Origin: Erwinia amylovora
GTDB lineage: Bacteria > Pseudomonadota > Gammaproteobacteria > Enterobacterales > Enterobacteriaceae
Direction: 5' to 3'
DNA length: 64,000 nucleotides
Assembly: GCF_017161565.1 (NCBI RefSeq)
Contig: NZ_CP066796.1
Coordinates: 3,100,001-3,164,000, forward strand
Below, piece after piece: positions 9,553 through 18,623 of the stretch (its first letter is position 1; each line of letters starts with the position of its first letter). Below the pieces are notes generated by a model. The model was not told the DNA's origin. It was given only the letters and a program-made list of their open reading frames with translations, and searched no databases. The translations under genes were made by a program, and so were the position numbers.

Positions 9553-9640
9553 AACTCTGCTCCTTGAAACAGCGCCCGCACGGTGGCGGGCGTGATATAA
9601 ATTCTGCGGTTTTAGCAGCCAGGCACCAGCATATTTTACT
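8130..9640. repeat. Duplicated segment, copy 1 (vgrG 5' part plus relic of ppkA 3' end)
   Basis: The DNA is nearly identical to 13005-14512 across the vgrG 5' three quarters. Similarity continues, more diverged, upstream of the vgrG start into 9553-9640. There a hairpin and a frame reading GAWLLKPQN match the real end of ppkA (GAWLLNPQS) and its terminator. This shows that copy 1 derives from a duplication reaching into ppkA. The 9553-9825 interval otherwise holds no gene. Confidence 0.85.
9567..9592 (-). terminator. Terminator-like hairpin upstream of vgrG copy 1
   Basis: The arms CGCCCGC (9573-9579) and GCGGGCG (9586-9592) form a 7-bp stem with a 6-nt loop, followed on the minus strand by CTGTTTC. 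It is the duplicated counterpart of the hairpin after ppkA. It should reduce read-through into vgrG copy 1. Confidence 0.5.
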
Positions 9641-9825
9641 GATGACAATCATGACGACTAATATTAAACGATTGGAAATAAAAATGGTGAGATGAGACAT
9701 TAAGTCGGTTGATATAATTATCGGATTTAGTGCATGCAAACTATTCAGCCACGCGCCTGTTAACGCCGGGAAATATTGCAACTGAATATCGTTAAGCCCG
9801 GCAGCTTATCCGCCGTCAGTAATAA

Positions 9826-10893
9826 TCACTCTTCAATCATTGTTATAGTTGATAAAAACAGTTCCAGGCAGCGCTTATTTTCTTCGTAACGATAGTCTTT
9901 ATGATTTTTATGTTTCCCGACCAGTTCAGCATAGCACCAATAATCAGCCTGCTTGAATATCACCATATGATAGTAGGCGCGCATATTTTCCGTCGCGCTG
10001 AATATTTCGCCGGTGCAGGTATAAAAAACATCGCTTGAAGCCTCATTAACTTCATTAGCGACGATCTCCATTTCCCTGGCATCCAGGGTTATCCCGTTAT
10101 CCTGTTGATGAAAACGTGCGGTGGAATCTCTGTAAACGTCATTCGGTGATTGATAGCGTTCTTTTGGATAGAAGCAGATGTTCACCACACCGTAATTAAT
10201 ATCATTCAGCGTGTGTTCAACCACCAGGCGATTATCTGCTATACCTTTGGCTTTCCACGAAGCGGGGATCTTAAACGAGCTGGTTTTATTTACGTCGACC
10301 GAAGTCAATAGTTCAGCCGTTGCCAGATTACTGCGGTGCAGAAGATCCCAACTGACGACAATGGCAAAGATATCGCTGGCTAATGCCGCATAGTCGCGCG
10401 CGGCACAGGATGCTTTCAACAGGAAGTAATTACCGCCACCGTCCTTCGGGTTGTAGTCCTTTTGCACCGTATAGCGCGAAATCACCTCATCGCCGGAACC
10501 ATGCGTTTTCAGGGTTAACACATCGGCAAAACTGCCGCTGCCCGAGGGGTTATCAATGATACGCTGATGAAGCACTTTTTCCCCCATCATATCAAGACGG
10601 TTAAACAGCCAGTCCGAGGCATTCATCTCCCAGCGGCAGTGCTGATACGCCGCCCACACTTCCAGATACGGCGACTCGTCGTTAGTGATATAACGCCCGA
10701 TATTGGTTAATCCCACTTCAGGGAAGTTTACCGGGGTCAGTTCGGCAGGCTGTACTCTGTGCGGCAGCACCACCCAGTAATGCAGCATTTGCTGATCTGC
10801 TGAGGTATACAGACATTTCCAGAAGCGCTGTTGCACCTCTTCCTGCGTGAAAGGAGATTTTAGCGGAAAGTCAAAACCAAATTTAATGCTCAT
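9826..10893 (-). CDS. T6SS accessory protein, possibly tandem DcrB-like domains
   Basis: This is a 355-residue soluble protein with no signal peptide or membrane segment. It is the last gene of the first effector module (vgrG, PAAR effector, membrane protein, this gene), 23 nt after the membrane protein gene. The two halves look like versions of one alpha/beta fold: an N-terminal half with NYFLLKASCAARDYAALA and a C-terminal half with FKIPASWKAK and KRCLELFLSTITMIEE. This recalls the PsbP/DcrB fold of Eag chaperones, an inference from pattern only. A role in effector loading or immunity is plausible but unproven. Confidence 0.5.
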   Translation of the reverse strand: MSIKFGFDFPLKSPFTQEEVQQRFWKCLYTSADQQMLHYWVVLPHRVQPAELTPVNFPEVGLTNIGRYITNDESPYLEVWAAYQHCRWEMNASDWLFNRLDMMGEKVLHQRIIDNPSGSGSFADVLTLKTHGSGDEVISRYTVQKDYNPKDGGGNYFLLKASCAARDYAALASDIFAIVVSWDLLHRSNLATAELLTSVDVNKTSSFKIPASWKAKGIADNRLVVEHTLNDINYGVVNICFYPKERYQSPNDVYRDSTARFHQQDNGITLDAREMEIVANEVNEASSDVFYTCTGEIFSATENMRAYYHMVIFKQADYWCYAELVGKHKNHKDYRYEENKRCLELFLSTITMIEE

Positions 10894-10916
10894 CGAAATA
10901 CCTCAACGACAGATAA

Positions 10917-11351
10917 TCACGCCAGCCAAATGCCATAAAAGATTAACACGCTACCGCATGAAACAACACATTTCGCCAGTATAAGTAGCGATGGGGAAAA
11001 ACCCTTTGAAAGCGATGAGAGCGCTTGATAATTTTCTGAGTTATATTTTTTATGAAATCTCATAAACCCTGAAAACATTGTACATAGCATGACAATAAGA
11101 AACTTCATTGCCAGGACTGCGGTAAATGATGCTCCCACGGCCATAGTTAAAAATTTCGCCGTGGAAATAGTAATGACAGGCCACACCAATACAAGATTCT
11201 TTAATGCAAAACCGAATATAATAGCACCAACAATCACTCCAATAAAACTTAGACCAAATAGCAACCATGTTTTTTTGCTAAAATTATCCTTTCCATTCCA
11301 CAAATAATAAAAATTAACAAATAAGAAAATCAAAAAAAACATCCATTTCAT
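10917..11351 (-). CDS. Multi-pass membrane protein, probable immunity to the PAAR effector
   Basis: This 144-residue protein starts MKWMFFLIFLFVNF (11351) and has about four hydrophobic segments. These include WLLFGLSFIGVIVGAIIFGF and a C-terminal span ending VLIFYGIWLA. The start at 11351 lies 23 nt after the PAAR effector stop; an upstream ATG at 11402 would overlap that gene. The AT-rich DNA contrasts with the vgrG upstream. A small membrane protein directly after an effector usually neutralises a membrane-acting toxin. No family is recognised. Confidence 0.6.
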   Translation of the reverse strand: MKWMFFLIFLFVNFYYLWNGKDNFSKKTWLLFGLSFIGVIVGAIIFGFALKNLVLVWPVITISTAKFLTMAVGASFTAVLAMKFLIVMLCTMFSGFMRFHKKYNSENYQALSSLSKGFSPSLLILAKCVVSCGSVLIFYGIWLA

Positions 11352-11374
11352 TATCACTGCCCCCACTAAACTTA

Positions 11375-12442
11375 TCAATCCCCAATTAAAACCGTGACAC
11401 AACCCGTATTAACCCCACCATCACCAGAATCAACTTTAGCTATTATTTCACTTTCACCCCCCACACCCTTATATATATAATCTACGATTTTCTTGAAAGC
11501 AACTTTCAACGAAACATCACCTTTAAGGCCAACTACTATCGCAAGTTCGCCAGATAAACGTGCATTTATAGAATAATCGGTAGTATCGAAGTACCCTGTA
11601 AATCCCGCAGATGCACCTACGCCACCTCCAGTCCCCCCGAGCTTAGCCTCCGATACAAAAACGCCATAGACATCTATATTCACCGCGGCCTCGCCCTTAA
11701 CGACTGCCGTTTCCGCGCCCGCTTCGGCGTTAAATCCATAACGCCCCTGGTTACCTTTATATACCTCACCGACAAGCTTTGTTTCGGCGGTGGCAACCGT
11801 TACATCCCCGGTGATACTGCCGTACAGTCCGCTCTGCCTTCCCGCTGCAGCTGTTCCGCCATATTGAACGCCGCTGGCAGAGGCGCTGGTGTTAAAACCG
11901 GCAATGTCGCTATCACCGCTATAGCCATAATAGGTCCCGCCAGCATTGCCGAAAGCAACCTTAGTACGGCTTTCCCCCCTTAACAGGCTGCCACTTTTCA
12001 TATTGCCCAAAGTGAGGTCTGCCCAGGCAAATCCCAACGAGGCGGTGTCTGGATCACCATCGCCGGTTTTATCTTCCGTACTGGCGAAAGCCCCCAGCAT
12101 GCGCGCATCGTAGAGGTCGCCGTGTAATAACCCGTCTTTAGCCGCGTTTTTGGCCAGGGTTGCGCCCCAGTACTGTGGCGGCGCGGCTTTAGGGGGCTGG
12201 GCGGGCGGTTTCCCGCCGCTGTGGCACTGGGTTTTATCTCCCCGTCTCGCCAAAGGTCGTCCGTTGACGATTACGCTGGCAGAACCGCCGACGATAATCC
12301 CGCCGCCATGCTGCGAACAGCTTAACGTGTCGCCTTTCCTTGCCGCCGGGAAACCGCCAATGATGACATCAGGGCTTCCGGATTGTATTGGGCCACTGTG
12401 AGCGCCGTTATCAATTCGCGCTCTGGCCGCTGGCTTACCCAT
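11375..12442 (-). CDS. PAAR-domain effector with glycine-rich C-terminal domain
   Basis: This 355-residue protein has a PAAR domain in residues 1-80 (SGSPDVIIGGFPAARKGD, then GRPLARRGDKTQCHSGGK) that would cap the VgrG spike. A proline-rich linker follows. From about residue 100 there is a long Gly/Ala/Ser-rich, beta-prone domain with repeats such as GNAGGTYYGYSGDSD and GGTGGGVGASAGFTGYFD. The gene begins 22 nt after the upstream vgrG stop and is followed by a membrane protein gene. This order suggests a membrane-active toxin with its immunity protein. The C-terminal domain matches no toxin family I know, and GC falls towards the 3' end. Confidence 0.75.
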   Translation of the reverse strand: MGKPAARARIDNGAHSGPIQSGSPDVIIGGFPAARKGDTLSCSQHGGGIIVGGSASVIVNGRPLARRGDKTQCHSGGKPPAQPPKAAPPQYWGATLAKNAAKDGLLHGDLYDARMLGAFASTEDKTGDGDPDTASLGFAWADLTLGNMKSGSLLRGESRTKVAFGNAGGTYYGYSGDSDIAGFNTSASASGVQYGGTAAAGRQSGLYGSITGDVTVATAETKLVGEVYKGNQGRYGFNAEAGAETAVVKGEAAVNIDVYGVFVSEAKLGGTGGGVGASAGFTGYFDTTDYSINARLSGELAIVVGLKGDVSLKVAFKKIVDYIYKGVGGESEIIAKVDSGDGGVNTGCVTVLIGD

Positions 12443-12464
12443 GCAGATCCCTTATCCCGTCCGG

Positions 12465-14429
12465 TTAGCTGTTCACTTTGACCAGCGCACCTTTGATATC
12501 GGTAGCGTTGGTTCCGGTAATGCTGACGGTGTCATTAGCACTTAGCTCCGCATTGGTTCCGCCGCCCAGCAGGGTAATGTCTGTGCCTTTAAATAAGGCC
12601 CCTTTCTCGCTTTCCGCCATCAGGTCCCCTTCCGCTACCTGAATTTCGATGGCTGAGGGGGTGATCAGGATATAATTATTTTTCACCTTCAGCCTGATGC
12701 TGGCAGTGGCTTCAAGCAACGCGTTGCCCTGCTTATCCATGGTCAGAACGGCCTGATCCCCGCCCACGTTGATGGTGTGTTTCGCCCCGGTATTGCTGGT
12801 CGCATCCACGCCCACGTTAGCCAGCATGTTGCGTTTAACGGTGCTTTTCTCGTCGCGGCCAATGGTTTTATGGCGATCGATGCCCACATCATGGGTTTCG
12901 CAGTGCTCAACCTCGGTATCCATATTTTTTTCTGCATGGATCCAGATTTGCTCATGACCGGCCTTATCTTCAAAGCGCAGCGCGTTGGCCGCGTCTTTAT
13001 GTCCGTCCTTCGAGCGGCTCATAAAGCCCATCTGCGTCGCGGCGGCCGGCAGCGCCCACGGCGGCATGCTGGCCTCGTTGTACACGCGCCCGGTGATGAT
13101 TGGCCGGTCCGGATCGCCGTTGATAAAGTCGACTACCACCTCGTCGCCCACCCGCGGGATCTGTACCCCGCCGTAGCCCTGGCCCGCCCACGCGCTGGAG
13201 ACGCGCACCCAACACGAGCTGGTGTCGTCGCCCTTCGCCAGCCGGTCCCAGTGGAACTTCACCTTCACCCGGCCATATCTGTCGGTCCAGATCGATTCCC
13301 CCTTCGGACCCACCACCTTCGCCGTCTGCGGGCCGTGGGTGCGCGGCCACGGCGTTTCCGGCGGCGCGCGGAAGGTCACTGCGGAGGGGATCACGCGGAT
13401 GGCGATATTGTGCTTCGTGCCGCTGCTGCCGTCGCCGCTGGCGTACCGGTTCTCTTCAAATTCGTAGTACGCCTCCGTGGTCAGGTACTCGCCGTTATCG
13501 CTGATAAACGGCGCGTTCAGTACCGTGAAGGTGTGGCCCGGCGCCAGCCCCAGCGCGGTGCCGGCGGCGCTGATTTGCTGGTGCTCCGCCTGCCACACCT
13601 CCTGGCGGATGCGCGCATAGAACTCGCCGTGGTCGTGGTCAACGAAATGCCCCGGCCAGTCGTAGACGTCGATGGCGCCCGGCTGCGGCGAGGCCGGGTT
13701 CTGCCGCGCCTGCAGCATCCACGCGTTCGGCTTGCGGAAGTCGTAGTCGTCGATGCTGTACATCCCCGGCGTTACGCTGTCCTCCAGCGACCACAGGCCG
13801 ATGCCCTCTTCGCGGGTGCTGCCGCCGGACGGCGTGACGTGGTACGGGATCGCCTCGTAGCCGCTGAACGGCCGGTGCTGCTGCGCCGCGTCCATCAGCA
13901 CCAGCGTGTGCCCGTCCGCCTCGTGGCGGAAGTAGTAGTAGATCCCTTCCAGCTCCATCAGGCGGCTGATAAAGCTGAAGCTGCTCTCCTGGTACTGCAC
14001 GCAGTACTCCCAGCTGCGGTAGCTGCCGGTCAGCCGATCTTCCAGCGTCACGTTGTACTCGCCCAGCAGGGTTTTGACGATCTGCGGCACCGTCTGGCCC
14101 TGGAAAATGCGCAGATTTTTGTCACGCTTCAGCGGCCACAGGTCCGGCTCCATCACCAGGTTGTACACGGCATAGCGCGTGCCGCCCAGCGCCTGGCTGC
14201 TGACCGAGACTTTGGTGATTTTGCCGTTCAGGTAGCGCGTGTTCAGCAGCCCCTGAGTGGGAATGCATACGGTGATCGGCTGGCCGAGCAGCGCCCGGCG
14301 CTCGATGCGCGCATCGGTGCTTAGCAGCTGCACGCTCAGTTCAAACGACTGCGACAGCGCCTCGCGCCCGCTCAGGCGCCAGAACAGCAGGCCGTCCATC
14401 GGCAGCTGCACGGTGATACGATCAAACAT
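12465..14429 (-). CDS. vgrG: VgrG spike protein (copy 2, PAAR effector module)
   Basis: This 654-residue spike protein starts MFDRITVQLPMDG. Its first 474 residues are nearly identical to the copy at 7618-9552. The last 180 differ, with IGRDEKSTVKRNM and a beta-helical tail carrying GGGTNAELSANDTVSITG. The unique tail and direct proximity to the PAAR gene imply that it carries that effector. It lies 46 nt downstream of ppkA, separated by a hairpin, so it may be only partly read from the structural operon. Confidence 0.95.
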   Translation of the reverse strand: MFDRITVQLPMDGLLFWRLSGREALSQSFELSVQLLSTDARIERRALLGQPITVCIPTQGLLNTRYLNGKITKVSVSSQALGGTRYAVYNLVMEPDLWPLKRDKNLRIFQGQTVPQIVKTLLGEYNVTLEDRLTGSYRSWEYCVQYQESSFSFISRLMELEGIYYYFRHEADGHTLVLMDAAQQHRPFSGYEAIPYHVTPSGGSTREEGIGLWSLEDSVTPGMYSIDDYDFRKPNAWMLQARQNPASPQPGAIDVYDWPGHFVDHDHGEFYARIRQEVWQAEHQQISAAGTALGLAPGHTFTVLNAPFISDNGEYLTTEAYYEFEENRYASGDGSSGTKHNIAIRVIPSAVTFRAPPETPWPRTHGPQTAKVVGPKGESIWTDRYGRVKVKFHWDRLAKGDDTSSCWVRVSSAWAGQGYGGVQIPRVGDEVVVDFINGDPDRPIITGRVYNEASMPPWALPAAATQMGFMSRSKDGHKDAANALRFEDKAGHEQIWIHAEKNMDTEVEHCETHDVGIDRHKTIGRDEKSTVKRNMLANVGVDATSNTGAKHTINVGGDQAVLTMDKQGNALLEATASIRLKVKNNYILITPSAIEIQVAEGDLMAESEKGALFKGTDITLLGGGTNAELSANDTVSITGTNATDIKGALVKVNS

Positions 14430-14512
14430 GGAATGACTCCGGGAAAACAGCGCCCGCGCGACGGCGGGCGGGGGATTAGCTTTGCGGATTTAACAACCAC
14501 GCACCTTCATGT
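13005..14512. repeat. Duplicated segment, copy 2 (vgrG 5' part plus ppkA 3' end)
   Basis: This is the partner of 8130-9640. Since it contains the genuine ppkA 3' end and stop, this locus is probably the source and copy 1 the derivative. Identity within vgrG is far higher than in the upstream flank, which suggests later gene conversion of the coding part. Confidence 0.85.
14444..14470 (-). terminator. Terminator-like hairpin after ppkA
   Basis: The arms CGCCCGC (14451-14457) and GCGGGCG (14464-14470) are followed on the minus strand by CTGTTTTCC. It lies between the ppkA stop (14476) and the vgrG start (14429), so it may attenuate transcription from the core operon into the effector module. 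Confidence 0.55.
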
Positions 14513-15882
14513 TCGATGGTGATGGTCTGGCTGCGCGTCTGGCGGCCGTTGGAGATGCGGAACTGATACTCGCCCGGCGGCAGTTGCAGGGTGGCGAAAC
14601 CGTTGGGGGATGGCATCAGCGCTTCGGCCTTGCCGTTGATCTCCACCTGGTCACCGCGTGCCAGCTGCAGCCAGACTTGTGCCACGGGTTCCGGCGGCGG
14701 TGCGACCGTGGGCTGCGCCGGAGCGGCCGCCGGGGCAGCGCTGGCTACCTCCGTAGCGGTTTTCGCCGCCGTTGGCTGGCTGCTCTGGACAGGCGCATCG
14801 CCGCCGCCCGAGTTCAGCAGCGCACCCACGCCAATCCCCACCAGCACCCCGGCGGCAATCAGCCCCGGCAGCTTATAGCGCTGCAGCTTGTTGGCCACCG
14901 TCGGCGTGGGATCTTCATCCTCCACCGCCACCAGCATGGTGCCGGGGGCATCGACTTTAGTCTTATGAATGGCATCGGGATCTGATGCTTTCAGCTCCAT
15001 CAGCGCCGCCAGCTGGTCAACGGTCTGCGGGCGGTCTTCCGCCTGCAGCGCCAGCGCCCGGTCAATGGCGCTCAACAGCGCCAGCGAGTAGCCTGCCGGA
15101 CGGCGCTGCGCTAACGGCTGGTAGTTGTCCTCAATGCTGCGCACCACGCTGACCGGCGGCGGCGAGCCGACAATCAGCGTATGCAGCACCGCGCCCAGCG
15201 CGTAGATATCGGTCCAGGTGCCCTGTTCGCTTTCGTTATCGTCGCTGTACTGTTCGATAGGGGCGAAACCAGGCTTGAGCATGGTTTCAGTTTCATCAGA
15301 CAGGTTGCCAATCGCCTTACGCGCCGAACCAAAGTCCAGCAGCACCGGCACGCCGTTATCCTGAATCTGGATATTATCCAGTGAGATATCGCGGTGCAGG
15401 TAGCCTTCCTGATGGATGGTGTTAATGGCACCAAACAGCGGCGGCAGCAGCTTGCGGATCCAGGCTTCATTAATGATTTCCGGGCGCTGCTGCTGCAGGC
15501 GCGACAGCGTGGTGCCGCTGTAGAACGCGGTGCCCATATAGGCGGTATCGTTCTGCACCCAGAAGCGCAGCACGTGCAGCAGGTTTGGGTGGGTAAAGCG
15601 CGCCAGCAGGCGCGCCTCCTGAATAAAGCTGTTCAGCCCGGCATGGAACGTTTTGCTGAAATGTTCACTGCGCAGTACCAGCGTCAGATCGTCGTTGCGC
15701 ACCGCCAGCGAGGCGGGCATAAACTCCTTGATGGCAATGGTACGTTCCAGCTGATGATCGCGTGCACGGTAAACAATGCCAAAGCCGCCGCCGCCAATCA
15801 CCTGCTCAATTTCAAACTCATTGAATCGGTAGCCAACCGGTAATGCATTCGGCATCCCCTGGCTGTTATCCTGATGTGACAT
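14476..15882 (-). CDS. ppkA: T6SS serine/threonine protein kinase PpkA
   Basis: This 468-residue membrane kinase has a cytoplasmic kinase domain: GGGGFGIVYRA loop (30-40), Lys52 in AIKEF, HRDISLDN (163-170), and DFG (183-185). One transmembrane helix follows (about 338-357), then a Pro/Ala linker and a small periplasmic PEGA-like domain (QVEINGKAEAL, LPPGEYQFRI). In known systems PpkA phosphorylates Fha and triggers T6SS assembly; PppA reverses this. All key residues are present. It starts 29 nt after clpV. pppA, fha and tagF are also in the cluster, completing the pathway. Confidence 0.93.
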   Translation of the reverse strand: MSHQDNSQGMPNALPVGYRFNEFEIEQVIGGGGFGIVYRARDHQLERTIAIKEFMPASLAVRNDDLTLVLRSEHFSKTFHAGLNSFIQEARLLARFTHPNLLHVLRFWVQNDTAYMGTAFYSGTTLSRLQQQRPEIINEAWIRKLLPPLFGAINTIHQEGYLHRDISLDNIQIQDNGVPVLLDFGSARKAIGNLSDETETMLKPGFAPIEQYSDDNESEQGTWTDIYALGAVLHTLIVGSPPPVSVVRSIEDNYQPLAQRRPAGYSLALLSAIDRALALQAEDRPQTVDQLAALMELKASDPDAIHKTKVDAPGTMLVAVEDEDPTPTVANKLQRYKLPGLIAAGVLVGIGVGALLNSGGGDAPVQSSQPTAAKTATEVASAAPAAAPAQPTVAPPPEPVAQVWLQLARGDQVEINGKAEALMPSPNGFATLQLPPGEYQFRISNGRQTRSQTITIEHEGAWLLNPQS

Positions 15883-15911
15883 AATTGATAACTCCCTGAT
15901 AGCTAATGGCT

Positions 15912-18527
15912 TTACGCCTCAAACTGACACTGGAATTCGCCCTGCTGTAACGTAACGCGCAGGCGACGGAATTGTTCGTCGCGCGCGCTGGCAGACAGCA
16001 GCATCTGGCTCATTTGCGGCAACAGGGTATTGGTAAGAATGGCGTCGACCATACGGCCGCCGGACTCCACTTCGGTACAGCGCTGAACAATCTGGCTAAT
16101 TACGCTGTCATCCACGTCGGAGATGATACCGTGATTCTCTTGGAGCCGCCGCTGAATACGCTGTAATTGCAGACGGACGATATTGGCCAGCACCTCATCA
16201 CTGAGCGGGTAGTAAGGCACCACCAGCAGGCGGCCCAGTAGCGCCGGGGGAAACACCTCCAGCAGTGCCGGGCGCAGCGCCCCGGCCAGGTCCTCTGGCT
16301 GCGGCATCAGCTCCGGGTCGGCACACATGGCGCTAATCAGCTGCGTACCGACGTTAGAAGTGAGAATGATAATGGTATTGCGGAAATCGATATGCCGCCC
16401 TTCTCCGTCCTCCATCCAGCCCTTATCAAACACCTGGAAGAAGATTTCATGCACGTCCGGGTGCGCTTTTTCAATTTCGTCCAGCAGGACCACGCTGTAA
16501 GGGCGGCGGCGCACCGCTTCGGTCAGGACGCCGCCTTCACCGTAGCCAACGTAGCCCGGCGGTGCACCTTTCAGGGTGGAAACGGTATGCGCCTCCTGGA
16601 ACTCGCTCATATTGATGGTAATGATGTTCTGTTCGCCGCCGTACAGGGTTTCCGCCAGCGCCAGCGCGGTTTCGGTTTTACCCACCCCGGATGGCCCGCA
16701 CAGCATAAAGACCCCGACCGGCTTGTTCGGGTCGTCAAGGCGGGCGCGTGAGGTGCGCACCCGTTTGGCAATCAGGTCAAGGCCGTGGCGCTGACCAATC
16801 ACCCGTTGATTCAGGGTATCCGCCAGCTTGAGCACCGCGTCGATTTCGTTTTTCACCATCCGTCCCAGCGGAATGCCGGTCCAGTCGGCGACCACCGCCG
16901 CCACCACGTTGGCATCCACCGCCGCGAACAGCAGCGGGGTGTCGCCCTGCAGTTCACGCAGCTGCTGCTGGCGTTCGGCCAGCTGCTGATGCAGGTTCGC
17001 CGGGTTTTCCGCCGTCTCTGCGCTAAGCTGCGCCCGCAAGGCAATCAGGCTATCCACCAGGCTGCGCTCCTGCTGCCAGCGTGCGTTCAGCCGGTCGCGC
17101 TGTGCGGCCAGCTCCGCCAGCTGCTGTTCCAGCTGCGTGACGCGCCCGGCCTCGCCGATGCCGACTTTCGCTTCGCGCCCGGCGATATCGCGTTCAATTT
17201 CCAGCGCATGAATGCGATGCAGGCAATCTTCCAGCTGCGGCGGCCGGGCGCTCTGGCTGACGGCGACGCGCGCACAGGCGGTGTCCAGCAGCGCCACCGC
17301 CTTATCCGGCAGCTGACGCGCCGGAATATAGCGATGAGAGAGTTTAACCGCCGCCGCGACCGCCTCATCCAGCAGCAGGATGCGGTGATGCTGTTCCAGC
17401 GGGCTGACGGTGCTGCGCAGCATCAGCAGCGCTTTTTCTTCGTCCGGCTCGTGCACCTGCACGGTCTGGAAGCGGCGCGTCAGCGCCGGGTCTTTCTCAA
17501 TGTACTTTTTGTATTCCGCCCAGGTGGTAGCGCCGATGGTGCGCAGCTGGCCGCGTGCCAGCGCCGGTTTCAGCAGGTTGGCGGCATCGCCGGTGCCCTG
17601 CTGGCCGCCCGCGCCGACCAGGGTGTGGATCTCGTCAATAAACAGCACGATCGGCGTCGGGCTGGACTGCACTTCGTTAATCAGCGCCTGTAGCCGCGCC
17701 TCAAATTCGCCCTTCATGCCGGCTCCGGCCTGCAGCATGCCGATATCCAGCAGCCACAGCTGCACCTGTTGCAGCGGTTCCGGCACATCGCCGGCGGCGA
17801 TACGCAGCGCCAGCCCTTCCACCACCGCCGTTTTTCCCACCCCGGCTTCCCCGGTCAGTAGCGGGTTGTTCTGGCGGCGGCGCATCAGAATATCCACCAT
17901 CTGGCGGATCTCCTGGTCGCGTCCGGCCACCGGGTCGATCTTGCCGTCGCGCGCGCGCGCCGTCAGATCCTGGGCATACTGCGCCAGCGTGCCCTGCTGC
18001 TGCGGCACCTCGCCACCGGGCGTCTGCGGGGCAGCGCTGACCTGCCGGGCTTCTTTGCTGTCGCCAAATACCCGATCGAACTGCTCCAGCAGCACGTCAA
18101 CGCTGACGCGGCTGAACTGCGGCGAGATGCCTTTCAGCAGGTTGGCAAGGTTAAAGGTTTTCAGCAGGCCGGTAAGCAGGTGGCCGCCACGGATCTGCTG
18201 TACGCCGAACTTCAACGAAGCGTAAACCCAGGCGCGCTCCACCGCGCTGTCGATATGTTCAGACAGGTCAGAGACCGCGCTGGCTCCGCGCGGCAGCCTG
18301 TCGAGCGCCGCCACGATATCCCGCGTCAGCGCCTCTTCATCCAGTGAAAAATGGCGGATAAGCTGCTGTAAGTCACCGCTCTGTTGCTGCATCAGCTGAT
18401 GCAGCCAGTGCACCAGCTCCACATAGGGGTTGCCGCGCAGTTTGCAAAACGCGGTGGCGCTCTCCAGAGAGGTAAATAACAGCGTATCCAGTTTGCCGAA
18501 CAGTACGGCGCGGCTGATTTCTGACAT
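15912..18527 (-). CDS. clpV: AAA+ ATPase ClpV (TssH)
   Basis: This 871-residue Clp/HSP100 ATPase disassembles the contracted TssB-TssC sheath so it can be reused. The N-terminal ClpN-like domain spans about 1-160. Two AAA+ modules carry Walker A motifs GEAGVGKTAV and GPSGVGKTETAL and Walker B motifs IVLFIDEIHTLVGAGG and SVVLLDEIEKAH. The middle coiled-coil region lies between them. Length and motifs are complete. It is downstream of tssG and upstream of ppkA. Confidence 0.96.
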   Translation of the reverse strand: MSEISRAVLFGKLDTLLFTSLESATAFCKLRGNPYVELVHWLHQLMQQQSGDLQQLIRHFSLDEEALTRDIVAALDRLPRGASAVSDLSEHIDSAVERAWVYASLKFGVQQIRGGHLLTGLLKTFNLANLLKGISPQFSRVSVDVLLEQFDRVFGDSKEARQVSAAPQTPGGEVPQQQGTLAQYAQDLTARARDGKIDPVAGRDQEIRQMVDILMRRRQNNPLLTGEAGVGKTAVVEGLALRIAAGDVPEPLQQVQLWLLDIGMLQAGAGMKGEFEARLQALINEVQSSPTPIVLFIDEIHTLVGAGGQQGTGDAANLLKPALARGQLRTIGATTWAEYKKYIEKDPALTRRFQTVQVHEPDEEKALLMLRSTVSPLEQHHRILLLDEAVAAAVKLSHRYIPARQLPDKAVALLDTACARVAVSQSARPPQLEDCLHRIHALEIERDIAGREAKVGIGEAGRVTQLEQQLAELAAQRDRLNARWQQERSLVDSLIALRAQLSAETAENPANLHQQLAERQQQLRELQGDTPLLFAAVDANVVAAVVADWTGIPLGRMVKNEIDAVLKLADTLNQRVIGQRHGLDLIAKRVRTSRARLDDPNKPVGVFMLCGPSGVGKTETALALAETLYGGEQNIITINMSEFQEAHTVSTLKGAPPGYVGYGEGGVLTEAVRRRPYSVVLLDEIEKAHPDVHEIFFQVFDKGWMEDGEGRHIDFRNTIIILTSNVGTQLISAMCADPELMPQPEDLAGALRPALLEVFPPALLGRLLVVPYYPLSDEVLANIVRLQLQRIQRRLQENHGIISDVDDSVISQIVQRCTEVESGGRMVDAILTNTLLPQMSQMLLSASARDEQFRRLRVTLQQGEFQCQFEA

Positions 18528-18623
18528 GATGGATCTCAGTAGTTAGTATTCTGTTTAAAAACGGCATGATTGCGTATTGTGCAATCCTGATCGTACGGCT
18601 GATTGCTAAGCCCGGCGCCGGGT

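Noticed and set aside
9545..9781. Minus-strand frame upstream of vgrG copy 1
   Set aside because: It overlaps the duplicated ppkA tail and terminator region and has no ribosome site or recognisable protein character.
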